Source: Prevotella sp.
GTDB lineage: Bacteria; Bacteroidota; Bacteroidia; Bacteroidales; Bacteroidaceae
DNA: 64,000 nt
Direction of reading: 5' to 3'
NCBI GenBank assembly: GCA_017470055.1
Contig: JAFUFD010000020.1
Coordinates: 1-64,000, forward strand
The translations under genes were made by a program, and so were the position numbers. Below are positions 16,623 through 26,091 of this stretch, piece after piece; within the stretch, counting starts at the first letter, position 1, and the number at the start of each line of letters is the position of its first letter. A model generated the notes under the pieces. That model was not told the origin of the DNA. It made no database searches and was given only the letters and a program-made list of their open reading frames with translations.

Positions 16623-17579
16623 ATGACTGTAGCAGATTATATCAGACAAGATACAGGTGAGAGGCGGTTCTCTTTCGAGGTGCTTCCCCCATTAAAAGGT
16701 AACGGGACGGATGCCCTGTTTCAGACCATTGATAAACTCGTGGAGTTCAACCCTGCGTTTATCAATATCACGACCCACCACTCAGAGTATGTCTACAAAG
16801 AACTGGAGAACGGGCAGTTTGAGCGACAGCGCATCCGTCGCCGCCCTGGTACCATCGCCATTGCCGCCGCCATCCAGCAACGCTATGACATACCCGTGGA
16901 GCCACATATCATCTGTAGCGGCACGACGATAGAACAGATAGAATACGAACTGCTCGACTTACAGTTCCTGGGCATCCGTAACCTGATGCTGCTGCGTGGC
17001 GACAAGGCGAAGGAAGACAGCAGGTTTACCCCCACTCCTGGCGGACATGCCCATACCACCGACCTCATCCGTCAGGTGGTACGCTTCAACGAGGGATTCT
17101 TTGCTGACGGTACCCCTATCAAGCACCCAGGTCCCAAGTTCGACTTCGGTGTCGCCTGCTATCCAGAGAAGCATGAGGAGGCTCCTAATTTAGAGCGGGA
17201 CATGGAGTATCTGAAGCAGAAACAGGACCTTGGAGCACAGTATGCTGTGACCCAGTTGTTCTTCGATAACGAGAAATACTTCGCCTTTGTGGAGCAGGCA
17301 CGGCAGATGGGGATCACCATTCCCATCATCCCAGGCATCAAACCCATGGCGAAACTCAGTCAGTTGACGGTGGTTCCTAAGACATTCCATTGCGACATCC
17401 CAGAGGCATTGGCAAAGGAGATTGCCAAATGCACGACTGACGAGCAGGCTCGCCAATTAGGTGTGGAATGGACCACCCAACAGTGTCGTGAACTGTATGA
17501 GCAGGGTGTCAAGAACATCCATTTCTACACCGTGTCGGCTGTCGACTCCGTCGTAGAGATCACCAAACGTTTATTATAA
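16623..17579 (+). CDS. metF: 5,10-methylenetetrahydrofolate reductase
   Basis: Flavoprotein that reduces 5,10-methylene-THF to 5-methyl-THF for methionine synthesis. The TIM-barrel family is recognised from FSFEVLPPLKG (catalytic Glu), INITTHHSEY, PHIICSGTT, NLMLLRGDK, FGVACYPEKHEEA, TQLFFDNEKYF and IPIIPGIKPM. From the ATG at 16623 it has 318 residues, normal for the family. An ATG 12 nt earlier would lie on the predicted transcription start, so I reject it. It heads a plus-strand run with the polymerase III subunit, ricT and gldH. Confidence 0.95.
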   Translation: MTVADYIRQDTGERRFSFEVLPPLKGNGTDALFQTIDKLVEFNPAFINITTHHSEYVYKELENGQFERQRIRRRPGTIAIAAAIQQRYDIPVEPHIICSGTTIEQIEYELLDLQFLGIRNLMLLRGDKAKEDSRFTPTPGGHAHTTDLIRQVVRFNEGFFADGTPIKHPGPKFDFGVACYPEKHEEAPNLERDMEYLKQKQDLGAQYAVTQLFFDNEKYFAFVEQARQMGITIPIIPGIKPMAKLSQLTVVPKTFHCDIPEALAKEIAKCTTDEQARQLGVEWTTQQCRELYEQGVKNIHFYTVSAVDSVVEITKRLL

Positions 17580-17599
17580 CGCTATCAAACCCATTAGGC

Positions 17600-18709
17600 A
17601 TGACATTCGACCAAGTGATAGGACAACAAGAAGCACAAGAGCGGCTGCTGCAACTGGAACGGGAGCAACGACTGCCTCATGCCCTGATGCTCTGTGGTCC
17701 GATGGGATGTGGTAAGATGGCTCTTGCCATGGGCTTTGCCAAACACCTGCTGAGCCGTAACAGCAATGACGAGGCGATGCTGGCACGCTGGGAGCACCCT
17801 GACCTCCACTTCACCTACCCCACTATCAAACTGCCTTCGATGAACAGCGACCATAAACCGGTGTCGGACGATTTCGCCCGCCAATGGCATGAACTCATCA
17901 TGGCAGGATGTTACTTCACCATGAACGAATGGTTGGAGATGATGGGCGGTGAGAACCAGCAGGCTATCATCACTGCGGGCGAGAGCGACGCACTGACCAG
18001 AAAACTGTCGCTTAAATCGAGTCAGGGCGGCTATAAGGTGAGCCTCATCTGGTTGCCTGAGCGCATGAATATCGAATGCGCCAACAAAATCCTGAAACTC
18101 TTAGAGGAGCCTCCCCAGCAGACTCTCTTCCTCCTGGTGTCGGAGGAGCCCGAGCGACTGTTGGAGACCATCCGCAGCCGTGTGCAGCGTCTCGATGTCA
18201 AGCGACTGACTGAGGACGACATCCGTGAGGCACTCATCAGCAAGCGGGGACTCGTCGAGGAGAGTGCCCAGAGGGTGGCACGTATGGCGAACGGCAGTTG
18301 GCTGAAGGCACTCGAACTGTTGAGCAATGACTCTGAGAACGAACTCTTCCTCGACATGTTCCAGACGCTGATGCGTCTTGCCTACCAGCGCAAGGTCAAG
18401 GAACTGAAGACATGGAGTGAGCGTATCGGCACGATGGGGCGAGAGAAACAGAAACGCTTCTTGGAGTATTTCCTCCGCTTGGTGAGAGAGAACTTCATAT
18501 TCAACTTCCAAGAGCCAACGCTCTGCTATATGTCACAGAGGGAGGAGGACTTCGCCAGAAACTTTGCCCGATTCATCAACGAGGCGAATGTGATACCTAT
18601 CAGCGAACTCGCCAACCGCGCCATCCGTGACATCGGACAGAACGCCAACGGCAAGATCGTCTTCTTCGACTTCGCCCTGCACATGATTGTACTATTGATA
18701 CAGAAATAA
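17600..18709 (+). CDS. holB: DNA polymerase III delta' (HolB-type clamp-loader ATPase)
   Basis: AAA+ clamp-loader subunit, 369 residues. Order: ATPase start FDQVIGQQEAQERLLQL, Walker A GPMGCGKMALA (about residues 32-42), HPDLHFTYPTIKLP, YKVSLIWLPERMN, then EPPQQTLFLLVSEEPERLLETIRSR (sensor region) with the SRVQ motif, and a helical C-terminal collar domain. The four-cysteine zinc module that usually sits between Walker A and HPD is absent; the stretch is short and has no Cys. It starts 20 nt after metF and is followed by ricT, as in other Bacteroidales. Confidence 0.88.
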   Translation: MTFDQVIGQQEAQERLLQLEREQRLPHALMLCGPMGCGKMALAMGFAKHLLSRNSNDEAMLARWEHPDLHFTYPTIKLPSMNSDHKPVSDDFARQWHELIMAGCYFTMNEWLEMMGGENQQAIITAGESDALTRKLSLKSSQGGYKVSLIWLPERMNIECANKILKLLEEPPQQTLFLLVSEEPERLLETIRSRVQRLDVKRLTEDDIREALISKRGLVEESAQRVARMANGSWLKALELLSNDSENELFLDMFQTLMRLAYQRKVKELKTWSERIGTMGREKQKRFLEYFLRLVRENFIFNFQEPTLCYMSQREEDFARNFARFINEANVIPISELANRAIRDIGQNANGKIVFFDFALHMIVLLIQK

Positions 18710-18729
18710 AATAGAAGTAATTGAGATAT

Positions 18730-19890
18730 ATGGAGAAAATAAAAGACCTCGAGATAATGGTTGGCTGTGACCGTGGACTATGCCATCAGGCTGTAGGTCG
18801 ACAGGACAAGCAGTTGAACACCTACGACTGGCTTGCCGATGTCCCTGGCAATACGGATACGACAGACCTGGTGGAGGTGCAGTTCAAGCACACCCGCAAA
18901 GGCTATTACCATAACGTGAATAACCTCGACCTAAAGAAAGGCGATATTGTCGCCGTAGAGGCGAACCCTGGGCATGACATTGGCGTGGTGACCCTGACAG
19001 GACGACTGGTGAAGTTGCAGATCAAGAAAGCAAACCTCAAGAGTGCCGACGATATCAAGCGAGTCTATCGTATCGCCCGCCCTGTGGACATGGAGAAATA
19101 CCATGAGGCAAAACGCAGGGAGCACTCCACGATGATAGAGAGCCGCCAGATAGCCAAGGGACTCGGACTGAAGATGAAGATTGGCGACGTGGAGTACCAA
19201 GGCGACGGCAACAAGGCTATTTTCTACTATATCGCTGATGAGCGTGTCGACTTCCGCCAACTGATCAAAGACCTTGCCGCCACCTTCCATGTCCGCATCG
19301 AGATGAAACAGATCGGCGCCCGTCAGGAGGCAGGACGCATCGGAGGCACAGGACCTTGCGGACGGGAACTTTGTTGCGCCACATGGATGAAGAACTTCGT
19401 GAGTGTGGGCACCAGTTCGGCTCGTTTCCAGGATATCTCCCTGAATCCCCAGAAACTGGCTGGTATGTGCGCGAAACTCAAGTGCTGCCTGAACTATGAG
19501 GTTGACGACTATGTTGAGGCAGGACGGAGACTGCCAGCCAAGGATATCACCCTGCAGACACAGGATGCAGAATACCACCTGTTTAAGTCTGACATCCTCG
19601 CAGGACTCGTCTCTTACTCTACCGACAAGAATATCTCCGCTAACCTGGAGACCATCACTGCCGAGCGAGCCAAACAGATTATCGAGATGAACCGCAAGGG
19701 CGAGAAGCCGCTGTCGCTGCAGGAAGACGGGAAGAGACAGGAACCGAAGCGCCCCATCGACCTTGCCACGCAGGAGAACATCAACCGTTTCGACAGGGCG
19801 AAGAAGAAAAAGAAAAAGCATAAGAAACCTAATAACAACGGTGGACAGCCACAGAGAAACGAGCACAAGCCCAAGGATGCGAAAGAGTAA
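18730..19890 (+). CDS. ricT: PSP1/RicT-family regulatory iron-sulfur protein
   Basis: Member of the PSP1/YaaT (RicT) family, 386 residues from ATG 18730 (a TTG at 18721 is possible but less likely). The family signature lies at about residues 190-260: GGTGPCGRELCCATW and MCAKLKCCLNYE, which supply the clustered cysteines used in Bacillus RicT for Fe-S binding with RicA/RicF. Here no RicA or RicF gene is nearby, so the Bacillus role in RNA maturation cannot be assumed. The C-terminus is a low-complexity lysine-rich tail (KKKKKKHKK). gldH overlaps its 3' end by 14 nt, an arrangement typical of Bacteroidetes. Confidence 0.88.
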   Translation: MEKIKDLEIMVGCDRGLCHQAVGRQDKQLNTYDWLADVPGNTDTTDLVEVQFKHTRKGYYHNVNNLDLKKGDIVAVEANPGHDIGVVTLTGRLVKLQIKKANLKSADDIKRVYRIARPVDMEKYHEAKRREHSTMIESRQIAKGLGLKMKIGDVEYQGDGNKAIFYYIADERVDFRQLIKDLAATFHVRIEMKQIGARQEAGRIGGTGPCGRELCCATWMKNFVSVGTSSARFQDISLNPQKLAGMCAKLKCCLNYEVDDYVEAGRRLPAKDITLQTQDAEYHLFKSDILAGLVSYSTDKNISANLETITAERAKQIIEMNRKGEKPLSLQEDGKRQEPKRPIDLATQENINRFDRAKKKKKKHKKPNNNGGQPQRNEHKPKDAKE

Positions 19891-20350
19891 GTACACCTTA
19901 TTATATTATATAGGACTACTGGCGGTGCTCTTGTGCGTCTCATGCGACAGCAAGACCGTCTATAGCCACTACCAGTCTGTGGCACTCGCAGGCTGGGAGA
20001 AGAACGATGTCATCTCTTTCGGCACCGCTCCCTTGGAACAGCAAGGAACCTATCAGGAGAAAATCGGTATCCGCATCAATGGTGCCTTCCCCTTCATGGC
20101 GCTGACACTCATCGTCGACCAGAAAGTGTTCCCCACGCTGGAGACCCATTGCGACACGCTGAGTTGCGAACTGATCAATGAAGACGGTAATGTCATGGGG
20201 GAAGGTATCAGCCACTACCAATATACCTTCCCCTTGAAGACACTGACCCTTCAGAAGAACGACTCTTTGAGCATCCACATCCGCCACGACATGAAACGGG
20301 AGATACTGCCAGGTGTCTCCGACATCGGCATCATCTTGGAAAAGGAGTAA
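19877..20350 (+). CDS. gldH: GldH-family lipoprotein
   Basis: Lipoprotein of 157 residues with a type II signal (LLAVLLCVSC, Cys at about residue 22) and a beta-rich mature region (VYSHYQSV, PFMALTLIVDQKVF, ISHYQYTFPLKTLTLQKNDSLSIHIRH spread over the C-terminal half). GldH is needed for gliding in Flavobacterium; non-gliding Bacteroidales keep it, where the role is less clear. The start chosen is ATG 19877, overlapping ricT; a longer frame from 19763 would be antisense-like coding inside ricT and lacks the signal peptide at its start. It converges on rodA with 4 nt between the stops. Confidence 0.85.
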   Translation: MRKSKYTLLYYIGLLAVLLCVSCDSKTVYSHYQSVALAGWEKNDVISFGTAPLEQQGTYQEKIGIRINGAFPFMALTLIVDQKVFPTLETHCDTLSCELINEDGNVMGEGISHYQYTFPLKTLTLQKNDSLSIHIRHDMKREILPGVSDIGIILEKE

Positions 20351-20354
20351 AGCC

Positions 20355-21818
20355 TTACGAGCGAATCAGATGACGACTGGCATCTATTCGCAGGAAGATA
20401 AACAGCAGGATAGTGAAGCCCCATAGCGAGGAGCCACCGTAACTGAAGAACGGCAAGGGAATACCTATGACCGGTGTCAAGCCTAATACCATGCCCACAT
20501 TGATAAACACATGGAAGAGGAAGATACTCAACACACTATACCCATAGACCCGTCCGAAACGGAACGGTTGCCGCTCCGACAGGTATATCAACCGTAATAT
20601 CAAGGCAAGGAACAACAGCAAGACGCCCGCCGAGCCCAAGAACCCCTCCTCCTCTCCTACGGTACAGAAGATAAAGTCGGTATCCTGCTCAGGGACGAAC
20701 TTCAACTTTGTCTGTGTACCATTCAGGAAGCCCTTTCCCTCCAGACCGCCAGAGCCGATGGCTATCTCACTCTGATGCACATTATAGCCTGCGCCACGAA
20801 GGTCTTCCTCCAGTCCTAACAACACGTTGATACGGGTTCGTTGATGGGGCTCCATCATATTATTCAAGATGAAGTCTGCACCATAAAAGAAACCCGCTGA
20901 GCCTAATGTGAAGAGAGCAATAAAGTAATAATTGCGAATACGGGAACTCAACCCCTCGTAGACCAGATAGCCTATTAAAACAACTATCATGACAAGTTGG
21001 ACATAACAGATATCGAAAGGTATCTTCAACAGCAGCAGGGAGCAGAGCGTGATACCCAGGCTATAGAGACCGATGCGCCAGGCAAGTCGCTTGTTCCTGC
21101 CATACACCCACACCATCCCAGCGGCAAACAACTGTATCAACAGCAAGACGGAGAACTCACCTACGGAAGTCGGAGAGTCGCCCATATACACCTCGGCATA
21201 ACGGATACCCACTACGAAATAGATTACCATGGCAACGCCAGTAAACAGGATGGAGCCAGGCATTCCCTCACGATAGAACATCAGGAAGAAAGCGAAATAT
21301 ACCAATGCAGAACCCGTCTCACGCTGCATGATGATAAATATCATCGGGATAAAGATAATGGCGAGCGTTGCCGCAAAATGTTTCCACTGATGGATGTTAT
21401 ACCCATAAGTGGACATGAACTTCGCCAAGGCGAGAGAGGTGGCAAACTTCGCGAACTCCGCCGGTTGGATGCGCAATGGTCCCAGGACCAGCCAGGAGCG
21501 CGAGCCCTTGATGGTATGCGTGTTGAAGATGGTCAGGAACAACAGCAGCAGCAACAGCGCATAGATGATATAGGAAAAGGTGTCGTAGAAACGGTCATCG
21601 GACATCAGGATGACAAAACCCAGTACGATAGAGGTGCCTATCCATACGATCTGCATGCCTGAACGGGAGTCGAGGCTGAAGATATCCGTCGTCTCATAGG
21701 AGTAACTGGCACCACACACACTGATCCAGCCAAAGGTCAGGAGGGCGATATAGATGAGTATCGTCCACCAATCGATAGAACGGAAGATACTTGTCTGCTT
21801 ACCTGATTGTGTTACCAT
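20355..21818 (-). CDS. rodA: Rod shape SEDS glycosyltransferase RodA
   Basis: Polytopic membrane peptidoglycan glycosyltransferase of the SEDS family (487 residues) that polymerises lipid II in the elongasome with PBP2. Visible marks include GSRSWLVLGPLRIQPAEFAK, EQDTDFIFCTVGEEEGFLGS, and LTPVIGIPLPFFSYGGSSL near the C-terminus. It is somewhat longer than the E. coli protein because of extra loops in the middle. Its start overlaps the PBP2 gene by 20 nt, which suggests coupled translation. It is last in the purH-mreB-mreC-mreD-PBP2-rodA unit. Confidence 0.96.
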   Translation of the reverse strand: MVTQSGKQTSIFRSIDWWTILIYIALLTFGWISVCGASYSYETTDIFSLDSRSGMQIVWIGTSIVLGFVILMSDDRFYDTFSYIIYALLLLLLFLTIFNTHTIKGSRSWLVLGPLRIQPAEFAKFATSLALAKFMSTYGYNIHQWKHFAATLAIIFIPMIFIIMQRETGSALVYFAFFLMFYREGMPGSILFTGVAMVIYFVVGIRYAEVYMGDSPTSVGEFSVLLLIQLFAAGMVWVYGRNKRLAWRIGLYSLGITLCSLLLLKIPFDICYVQLVMIVVLIGYLVYEGLSSRIRNYYFIALFTLGSAGFFYGADFILNNMMEPHQRTRINVLLGLEEDLRGAGYNVHQSEIAIGSGGLEGKGFLNGTQTKLKFVPEQDTDFIFCTVGEEEGFLGSAGVLLLFLALILRLIYLSERQPFRFGRVYGYSVLSIFLFHVFINVGMVLGLTPVIGIPLPFFSYGGSSLWGFTILLFIFLRIDASRHLIRS

Positions 21819-23655
21819 AAGAGATATGTCTGTGTTGGAACTCCGCCGCCTTGTGCTCTGAGACCTCCGAGAGTTTCCCGTGAATATACTTTTCCATGAT
21901 CAAGCCGCCAATAGGCACACCATAGGTGGCACCCCATCCGCCATTCTCCACATAGACAGCGACGGCGATTTTTGGTTTGTCCATAGGCGCAAAGCCCATA
22001 AACACAGAGTGGTCGTGACCACGGTTCTGCGCCGTACCTGTCTTACCACAGGCAACGAAGTCGTATTTGGCAAGTTCATGGCACGTGCCTCCCATGGCGG
22101 AGGCTCGCATGCCAGCCACCACATAGTCGTATGCCTCCCGCTTTGCCAACGTCTGGTGCTTACGGGTAAACGCCGTGTCAAGGGGCTCTCCCTCCACTTT
22201 CTTCACTACATGGGGTACATAATAATAGCCACGGTTGGCTATGGTCGCTCCCAGGTTAGCGATCTGCAGAGGTGTCGCATTCACCTCACCCTGTCCGATG
22301 GCGATAGAGATAATGGTCAGTCCGTTCCACGAGCCCTTATAGGCACGATCGTAGAAATCGGCATTAGGTATCAGTCCTCGCTTCTCACCTGGGAGGTCGA
22401 CCCCCAGTCGATAGCCGAAGCCCATGCTCACCATATAGTCACGCCATTTGTTCAAGGCATTCTGAACGGATCCGTATTTCGAGATGTTCTGGTTAATCAT
22501 ATAATAGAGTCCCCAGCAGAAATAGCCGTTGCAGGACGTGGAGAGGGCAGGAACCAGCGACAAAGGTGACGCATGACCATGGCAACCAACATGCAGTCCT
22601 TTAAAATTAAAGCCATGCCCACAGGGATAGGCGGTCTGGGTAGGATGCAAGACACCCTCGCTCATAAAGGTGAGCCCCTGAGTTGTCTTAAAAGTAGAAC
22701 CTGGCGGATATTGTCCCATGATACTACGGTTCAGCAGGGGCTTCCATACATTCTGACTCAGTAGGCGGTGGTTCTTCGAGCGGGCACGTCCCACCATCAT
22801 ACGAGGGTCGTAGGAGGGAGAGGACACCATGCAAAGAATCTCTCCAGTGGACGGCTCTATGGCAACGATACTGCCTATCTTACCCTCCATCAGTCGCTCA
22901 CCCAGTGCCTGCAGGTCTGCGTCTATACTCAGCGTCAGGTTCTTGCCCGGCACGGGCTTACGGTCGAAGGCACCATCCATATAGCGTCCCTGTATACGCC
23001 CATGGGCATCACGCAGCAGAATCTTCATACCCTTCTCCCCTCGCAACTGTTTCTCGTAACTGCGCTCCACGCCCAGTTTACCGATGTAGTCACCTGGGAT
23101 GTAATAGTCGTCCGCCTCGATGTCGGCAGGAGACACCTCTGCGACATCACCTAAGACATGGGCGGCATAAGGATACTGGTATTGGCGGATGCTACGACGC
23201 TGCACATAGACCCCGGGGAAGCGATACATCTTCTCCTGAAAAACGGAGAAGTCCTTATCAGACAACTGGCTCATGAACATCTGCTGGGTGAAACGGCTAT
23301 AGCCGGGGTTCTTCCCACGGTCCTTGATCTCCGCCATACGCTTGTCAAAATCCTCCTTGGTGATATTCAGCGCCTGACAGAACTCCAGCGTGTCGAGATG
23401 GTCTTTCGCCTCGTTGATCACCACCATGATATCATAGGCAGGCTGGTTGTAGACGAGCAGTTTGCCCTTCCTGTCGTTAATCACGCCACGGGAGGGATAT
23501 TCTATCTGCTTGAGGAAAGCGTTAGAGTCGGCATTCTTCTTGTAGTCATCACTCATGATCTGCAAGACGAAGAGGCGGATGATATAAATGACGACAATGG
23601 CTATTGCCACGCCGCCAATCACATAACGCCTGTAGTCGATGTCATAGTCTTTCAT
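21799..23655 (-). CDS. mrdA: Penicillin-binding protein 2 (elongation transpeptidase)
   Basis: Class B penicillin-binding protein, 618 residues, that cross-links peptidoglycan with RodA during side-wall growth. There is an N-terminal membrane anchor (about 11-30), then the dimerisation/pedestal region (SRGVINDRKGKLLVYNQPAYD; GKLGVERSYEKQLRGEKG), then the transpeptidase domain with the SxxK serine in PPGSTFKTT, SxN as STSCNGY and KTGTAQNRG. It overlaps rodA by 20 nt and mreD by 4 nt. Confidence 0.96.
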   Translation of the reverse strand: MKDYDIDYRRYVIGGVAIAIVVIYIIRLFVLQIMSDDYKKNADSNAFLKQIEYPSRGVINDRKGKLLVYNQPAYDIMVVINEAKDHLDTLEFCQALNITKEDFDKRMAEIKDRGKNPGYSRFTQQMFMSQLSDKDFSVFQEKMYRFPGVYVQRRSIRQYQYPYAAHVLGDVAEVSPADIEADDYYIPGDYIGKLGVERSYEKQLRGEKGMKILLRDAHGRIQGRYMDGAFDRKPVPGKNLTLSIDADLQALGERLMEGKIGSIVAIEPSTGEILCMVSSPSYDPRMMVGRARSKNHRLLSQNVWKPLLNRSIMGQYPPGSTFKTTQGLTFMSEGVLHPTQTAYPCGHGFNFKGLHVGCHGHASPLSLVPALSTSCNGYFCWGLYYMINQNISKYGSVQNALNKWRDYMVSMGFGYRLGVDLPGEKRGLIPNADFYDRAYKGSWNGLTIISIAIGQGEVNATPLQIANLGATIANRGYYYVPHVVKKVEGEPLDTAFTRKHQTLAKREAYDYVVAGMRASAMGGTCHELAKYDFVACGKTGTAQNRGHDHSVFMGFAPMDKPKIAVAVYVENGGWGATYGVPIGGLIMEKYIHGKLSEVSEHKAAEFQHRHISYGNTIR

Positions 23656-24161
23656 TCGTGATTGCCTTGAACACTCTCAAACGTCATAATCAACACCAAG
23701 GTAATCACCGTACTGCCTATCACGCACTTCAACCACTCAGTCCAATCGGAGAGGTTGAAGAACTCCAACGTGAAGAACACCAGACAATAGAGCAATACGA
23801 GGAAAGCAGCGTAATAGAGGTATTTCACCAGACCGAGGGCACGCAGGGAGGGGTGCAGGTTCTCTGCGGCGTCACGGGAGATGAAGAGTTCGAAGACATA
23901 AGGCTGCAAGGCACCTATCAGTGTCAACGAGGCGGCTGCCACTCCTGGGGTGTTCGAGAAGATATCTATCACCAGTCCTAAGACAAAACTCCAGAGCAGT
24001 ATCGCCCATTTGGGATAGTTCCGAGGGAACGAGAGGACGAAATAGACATAGAGCAACGGAGTGGCATAGTCAAACAGATGTATGCGACCCAGTACCATCG
24101 TCTGCGCCAAGACAAAGACGAAGAACAAACCAGTCCGTTTTAATAATGATTCTATCGACAT
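23652..24161 (-). CDS. mreD: Rod shape-determining protein MreD
   Basis: Small integral membrane protein (169 residues, five to six helices) of the elongasome. Sequence similarity is modest, as usual for MreD, but the arrangement PKWAILLWSFVLGLVIDIFSNTPG in the first half and the position between mreC (2-nt gap) and the PBP2 gene (4-nt overlap) make the call firm. Confidence 0.88.
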   Translation of the reverse strand: MSIESLLKRTGLFFVFVLAQTMVLGRIHLFDYATPLLYVYFVLSFPRNYPKWAILLWSFVLGLVIDIFSNTPGVAAASLTLIGALQPYVFELFISRDAAENLHPSLRALGLVKYLYYAAFLVLLYCLVFFTLEFFNLSDWTEWLKCVIGSTVITLVLIMTFESVQGNHE

Positions 24162-24163
24162 CC

Positions 24164-25030
24164 CTATTCCTTTACATTCAATTTCAATGAGTCACGTGCT
24201 GCCTGTAACAGACGGGCACGCTCCCCTATCGTCTTGTCGTTGATGACAACCACGTCACGCAATGAGCCGAAGTCGGTCGACAAGCGCACCTTCACCCGAT
24301 AGGACAATCCGTCGTCCGAGTTATAGACCGTCTCTATTTTTCCTACCAGCACACCAGGAGGGAAGATCGACGAGTAGCCGTTTGTCTCCACCCAATCGCC
24401 CCGCTTGAAGCGCGCATGGCGAGGGATATCCTCCAGATAGGCTACTGCGGCATCCTTGCCGTCCCAACGCAACACACCGAAATAGTTATGGCCACGGATG
24501 GCGCAACTGATACGGGAGGCTGTGCTCAGCACGGGGATGACGACGGTATAATGACCAGATACCAGATAGGTAACACCTACGACACCCTGTCCGCAGGCGA
24601 CACCCATTCCCTCCTCGATACCGTCAGCCGCTCCACGGTTGATGGTCAGCAGGTTCTCCTGCTTATTCAACTCGTTGGTCACCACCTTGGCGGGTACGAG
24701 GCTGTACATCTTCAGGAACCGCATCTCCTTCGCCCAAAGACCAGTGGTATCCTCTATCGCCTCACCATACAGGCGACGCAACTGGTTGACCTGCCGCTCC
24801 AAGTAGAAATTACGCATCGTCAGTTGCTCGTTCATCTTCTTGAGCGAGAAATACGACTCCACCTCTGCTCTCCCTTCGTTCACCTTGCCAGCAGCCGCAT
24901 TAGCCGATGACAGCCAGACGCTGCCCTGATAACTGTTGTATTGGAACAACAGGGTCAGGCTAAGCACTTCCAGCAAGACAAAGAGAAACCAGTGGTGGTA
25001 TTTCTGTAGGAACTCCAGCAGGTTTTGCAT
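24164..25030 (-). CDS. mreC: Rod shape-determining protein MreC
   Basis: Periplasmic, membrane-anchored scaffold of the elongasome (288 residues). One N-terminal transmembrane helix (about 13-30), a coiled coil (about 55-90), then the MreC beta-barrel core with LTINRGAADGIEEGMGVACGQGVVG and GDWVETNGYSSIFPPGVLVGKI. It starts 6 nt after mreB. Confidence 0.94.
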   Translation of the reverse strand: MQNLLEFLQKYHHWFLFVLLEVLSLTLLFQYNSYQGSVWLSSANAAAGKVNEGRAEVESYFSLKKMNEQLTMRNFYLERQVNQLRRLYGEAIEDTTGLWAKEMRFLKMYSLVPAKVVTNELNKQENLLTINRGAADGIEEGMGVACGQGVVGVTYLVSGHYTVVIPVLSTASRISCAIRGHNYFGVLRWDGKDAAVAYLEDIPRHARFKRGDWVETNGYSSIFPPGVLVGKIETVYNSDDGLSYRVKVRLSTDFGSLRDVVVINDKTIGERARLLQAARDSLKLNVKE

Positions 25031-25036
25031 CTACGT

Positions 25037-26059
25037 TTATCGCATCAAGAAGGAGAAACGGTCAACATTCTTCAAGGCAATACCTGCGCCCTTGGCAACA
25101 GAGTGCAATGGGTCCTCAGCGATATGGAACTGGATATTGATCTTATCGGTCAGACGCTTATCCAAGCCACGCAGCAAGGCACCGCCACCAGAAAGCCAGA
25201 TACCGTTCTTCACAATGTCAGCATAGAGTTCTGGGGGAGTATTCTCCAGAGCGGAGAGGACTGCATTCTCAATCTTTGCCACCGTCTTGTCGATACAATG
25301 GGCTATCTCCTGATAGCATACAGGAACCTCCATAGGCAGTGCCGTGATACGGTTAGGACCGTGAACAACATAGTCCTCTGGAGCCTCATCACCAAGGTCG
25401 GTCAGTGCCGATCCCACATTGATCTTGATGCGCTCAGCCATACGCTCACTCACCTTGACATTATGCTGACGAGCCATATACTCCTGGATGTCGGCAGTCA
25501 GGTCGTCACCAGCAGTACGGATGGAGTTGTTGCTGACAATACCACCCAGGGAGATGACGGCAATCTCGGTAGAGCCGCCACCGATATCCACAATCATATT
25601 ACCCTCTGGTGCCTCCACGTCGATACCGATACCAATAGCGGCAGCCATCGGCTCGAAGATCAGATACACGTCACGACCATCAGCATGCTCCGCTGAGTCG
25701 CGGACAGCACGAAGTTCGACCTCCGTAGAACCAGAGGGAACACCGATCACCATACGCAGGGAGGGAGAGAACAGGCGACTGCCCGTGTGCACCATCTTGA
25801 TCAGTCCACGCATCATCTGCTCACAGGCAGAGAAGTCGGCAATCACACCATCACGCAAAGGACGGATGGTACGGATATTATCATGCGTCTTCTCATACAT
25901 CATCTTCGCCTCGTTACCTACGGCAATCATCTTGTCGGTACGACGGTCGAGGGCTACTACTGACGGCTCATCCACTACGATCTTATCATCGCTGATAATA
26001 ATCGTATTAGCCGTTCCAAGGTCCATGGCTATTTCTTGGACAAAACTAAAAAATCCCAT
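25037..26059 (-). CDS. mreB: Actin-like cell shape protein MreB
   Basis: Cytoskeletal ATPase of the actin fold (340 residues) that organises lateral wall synthesis. It shows MDLGTANTII (phosphate 1), MIVDIGGGSTEIAVISLGG (phosphate 2), the FEPMAAAIGIG loop and WLSGGGALLRGLD (adenosine motif). It lies 32 nt after the purH-like gene on the same strand, so mreB and purH are probably cotranscribed, an order also seen in other Bacteroidales. Confidence 0.97.
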   Translation of the reverse strand: MGFFSFVQEIAMDLGTANTIIISDDKIVVDEPSVVALDRRTDKMIAVGNEAKMMYEKTHDNIRTIRPLRDGVIADFSACEQMMRGLIKMVHTGSRLFSPSLRMVIGVPSGSTEVELRAVRDSAEHADGRDVYLIFEPMAAAIGIGIDVEAPEGNMIVDIGGGSTEIAVISLGGIVSNNSIRTAGDDLTADIQEYMARQHNVKVSERMAERIKINVGSALTDLGDEAPEDYVVHGPNRITALPMEVPVCYQEIAHCIDKTVAKIENAVLSALENTPPELYADIVKNGIWLSGGGALLRGLDKRLTDKINIQFHIAEDPLHSVAKGAGIALKNVDRFSFLMR

Positions 26060-26091
26060 ATTTTTCTACCTATTTATGTTTACGTAATCTA

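Noticed and set aside
19763..19876. N-terminal extension of gldH
   Set aside because: The extra 38 residues are arginine-rich out-of-frame translation of ricT; the lipoprotein signal begins at ATG 19877.
18931..19896. 321-residue ORF antisense to ricT
   Set aside because: Fully covered by the well-supported ricT gene; its product is a leucine/valine-rich antisense translation without motifs.
22768..23661. Plus-strand ORFs across the PBP2 and mreD genes
   Set aside because: They are antisense to PBP2 and MreD, whose catalytic or family features are clear.
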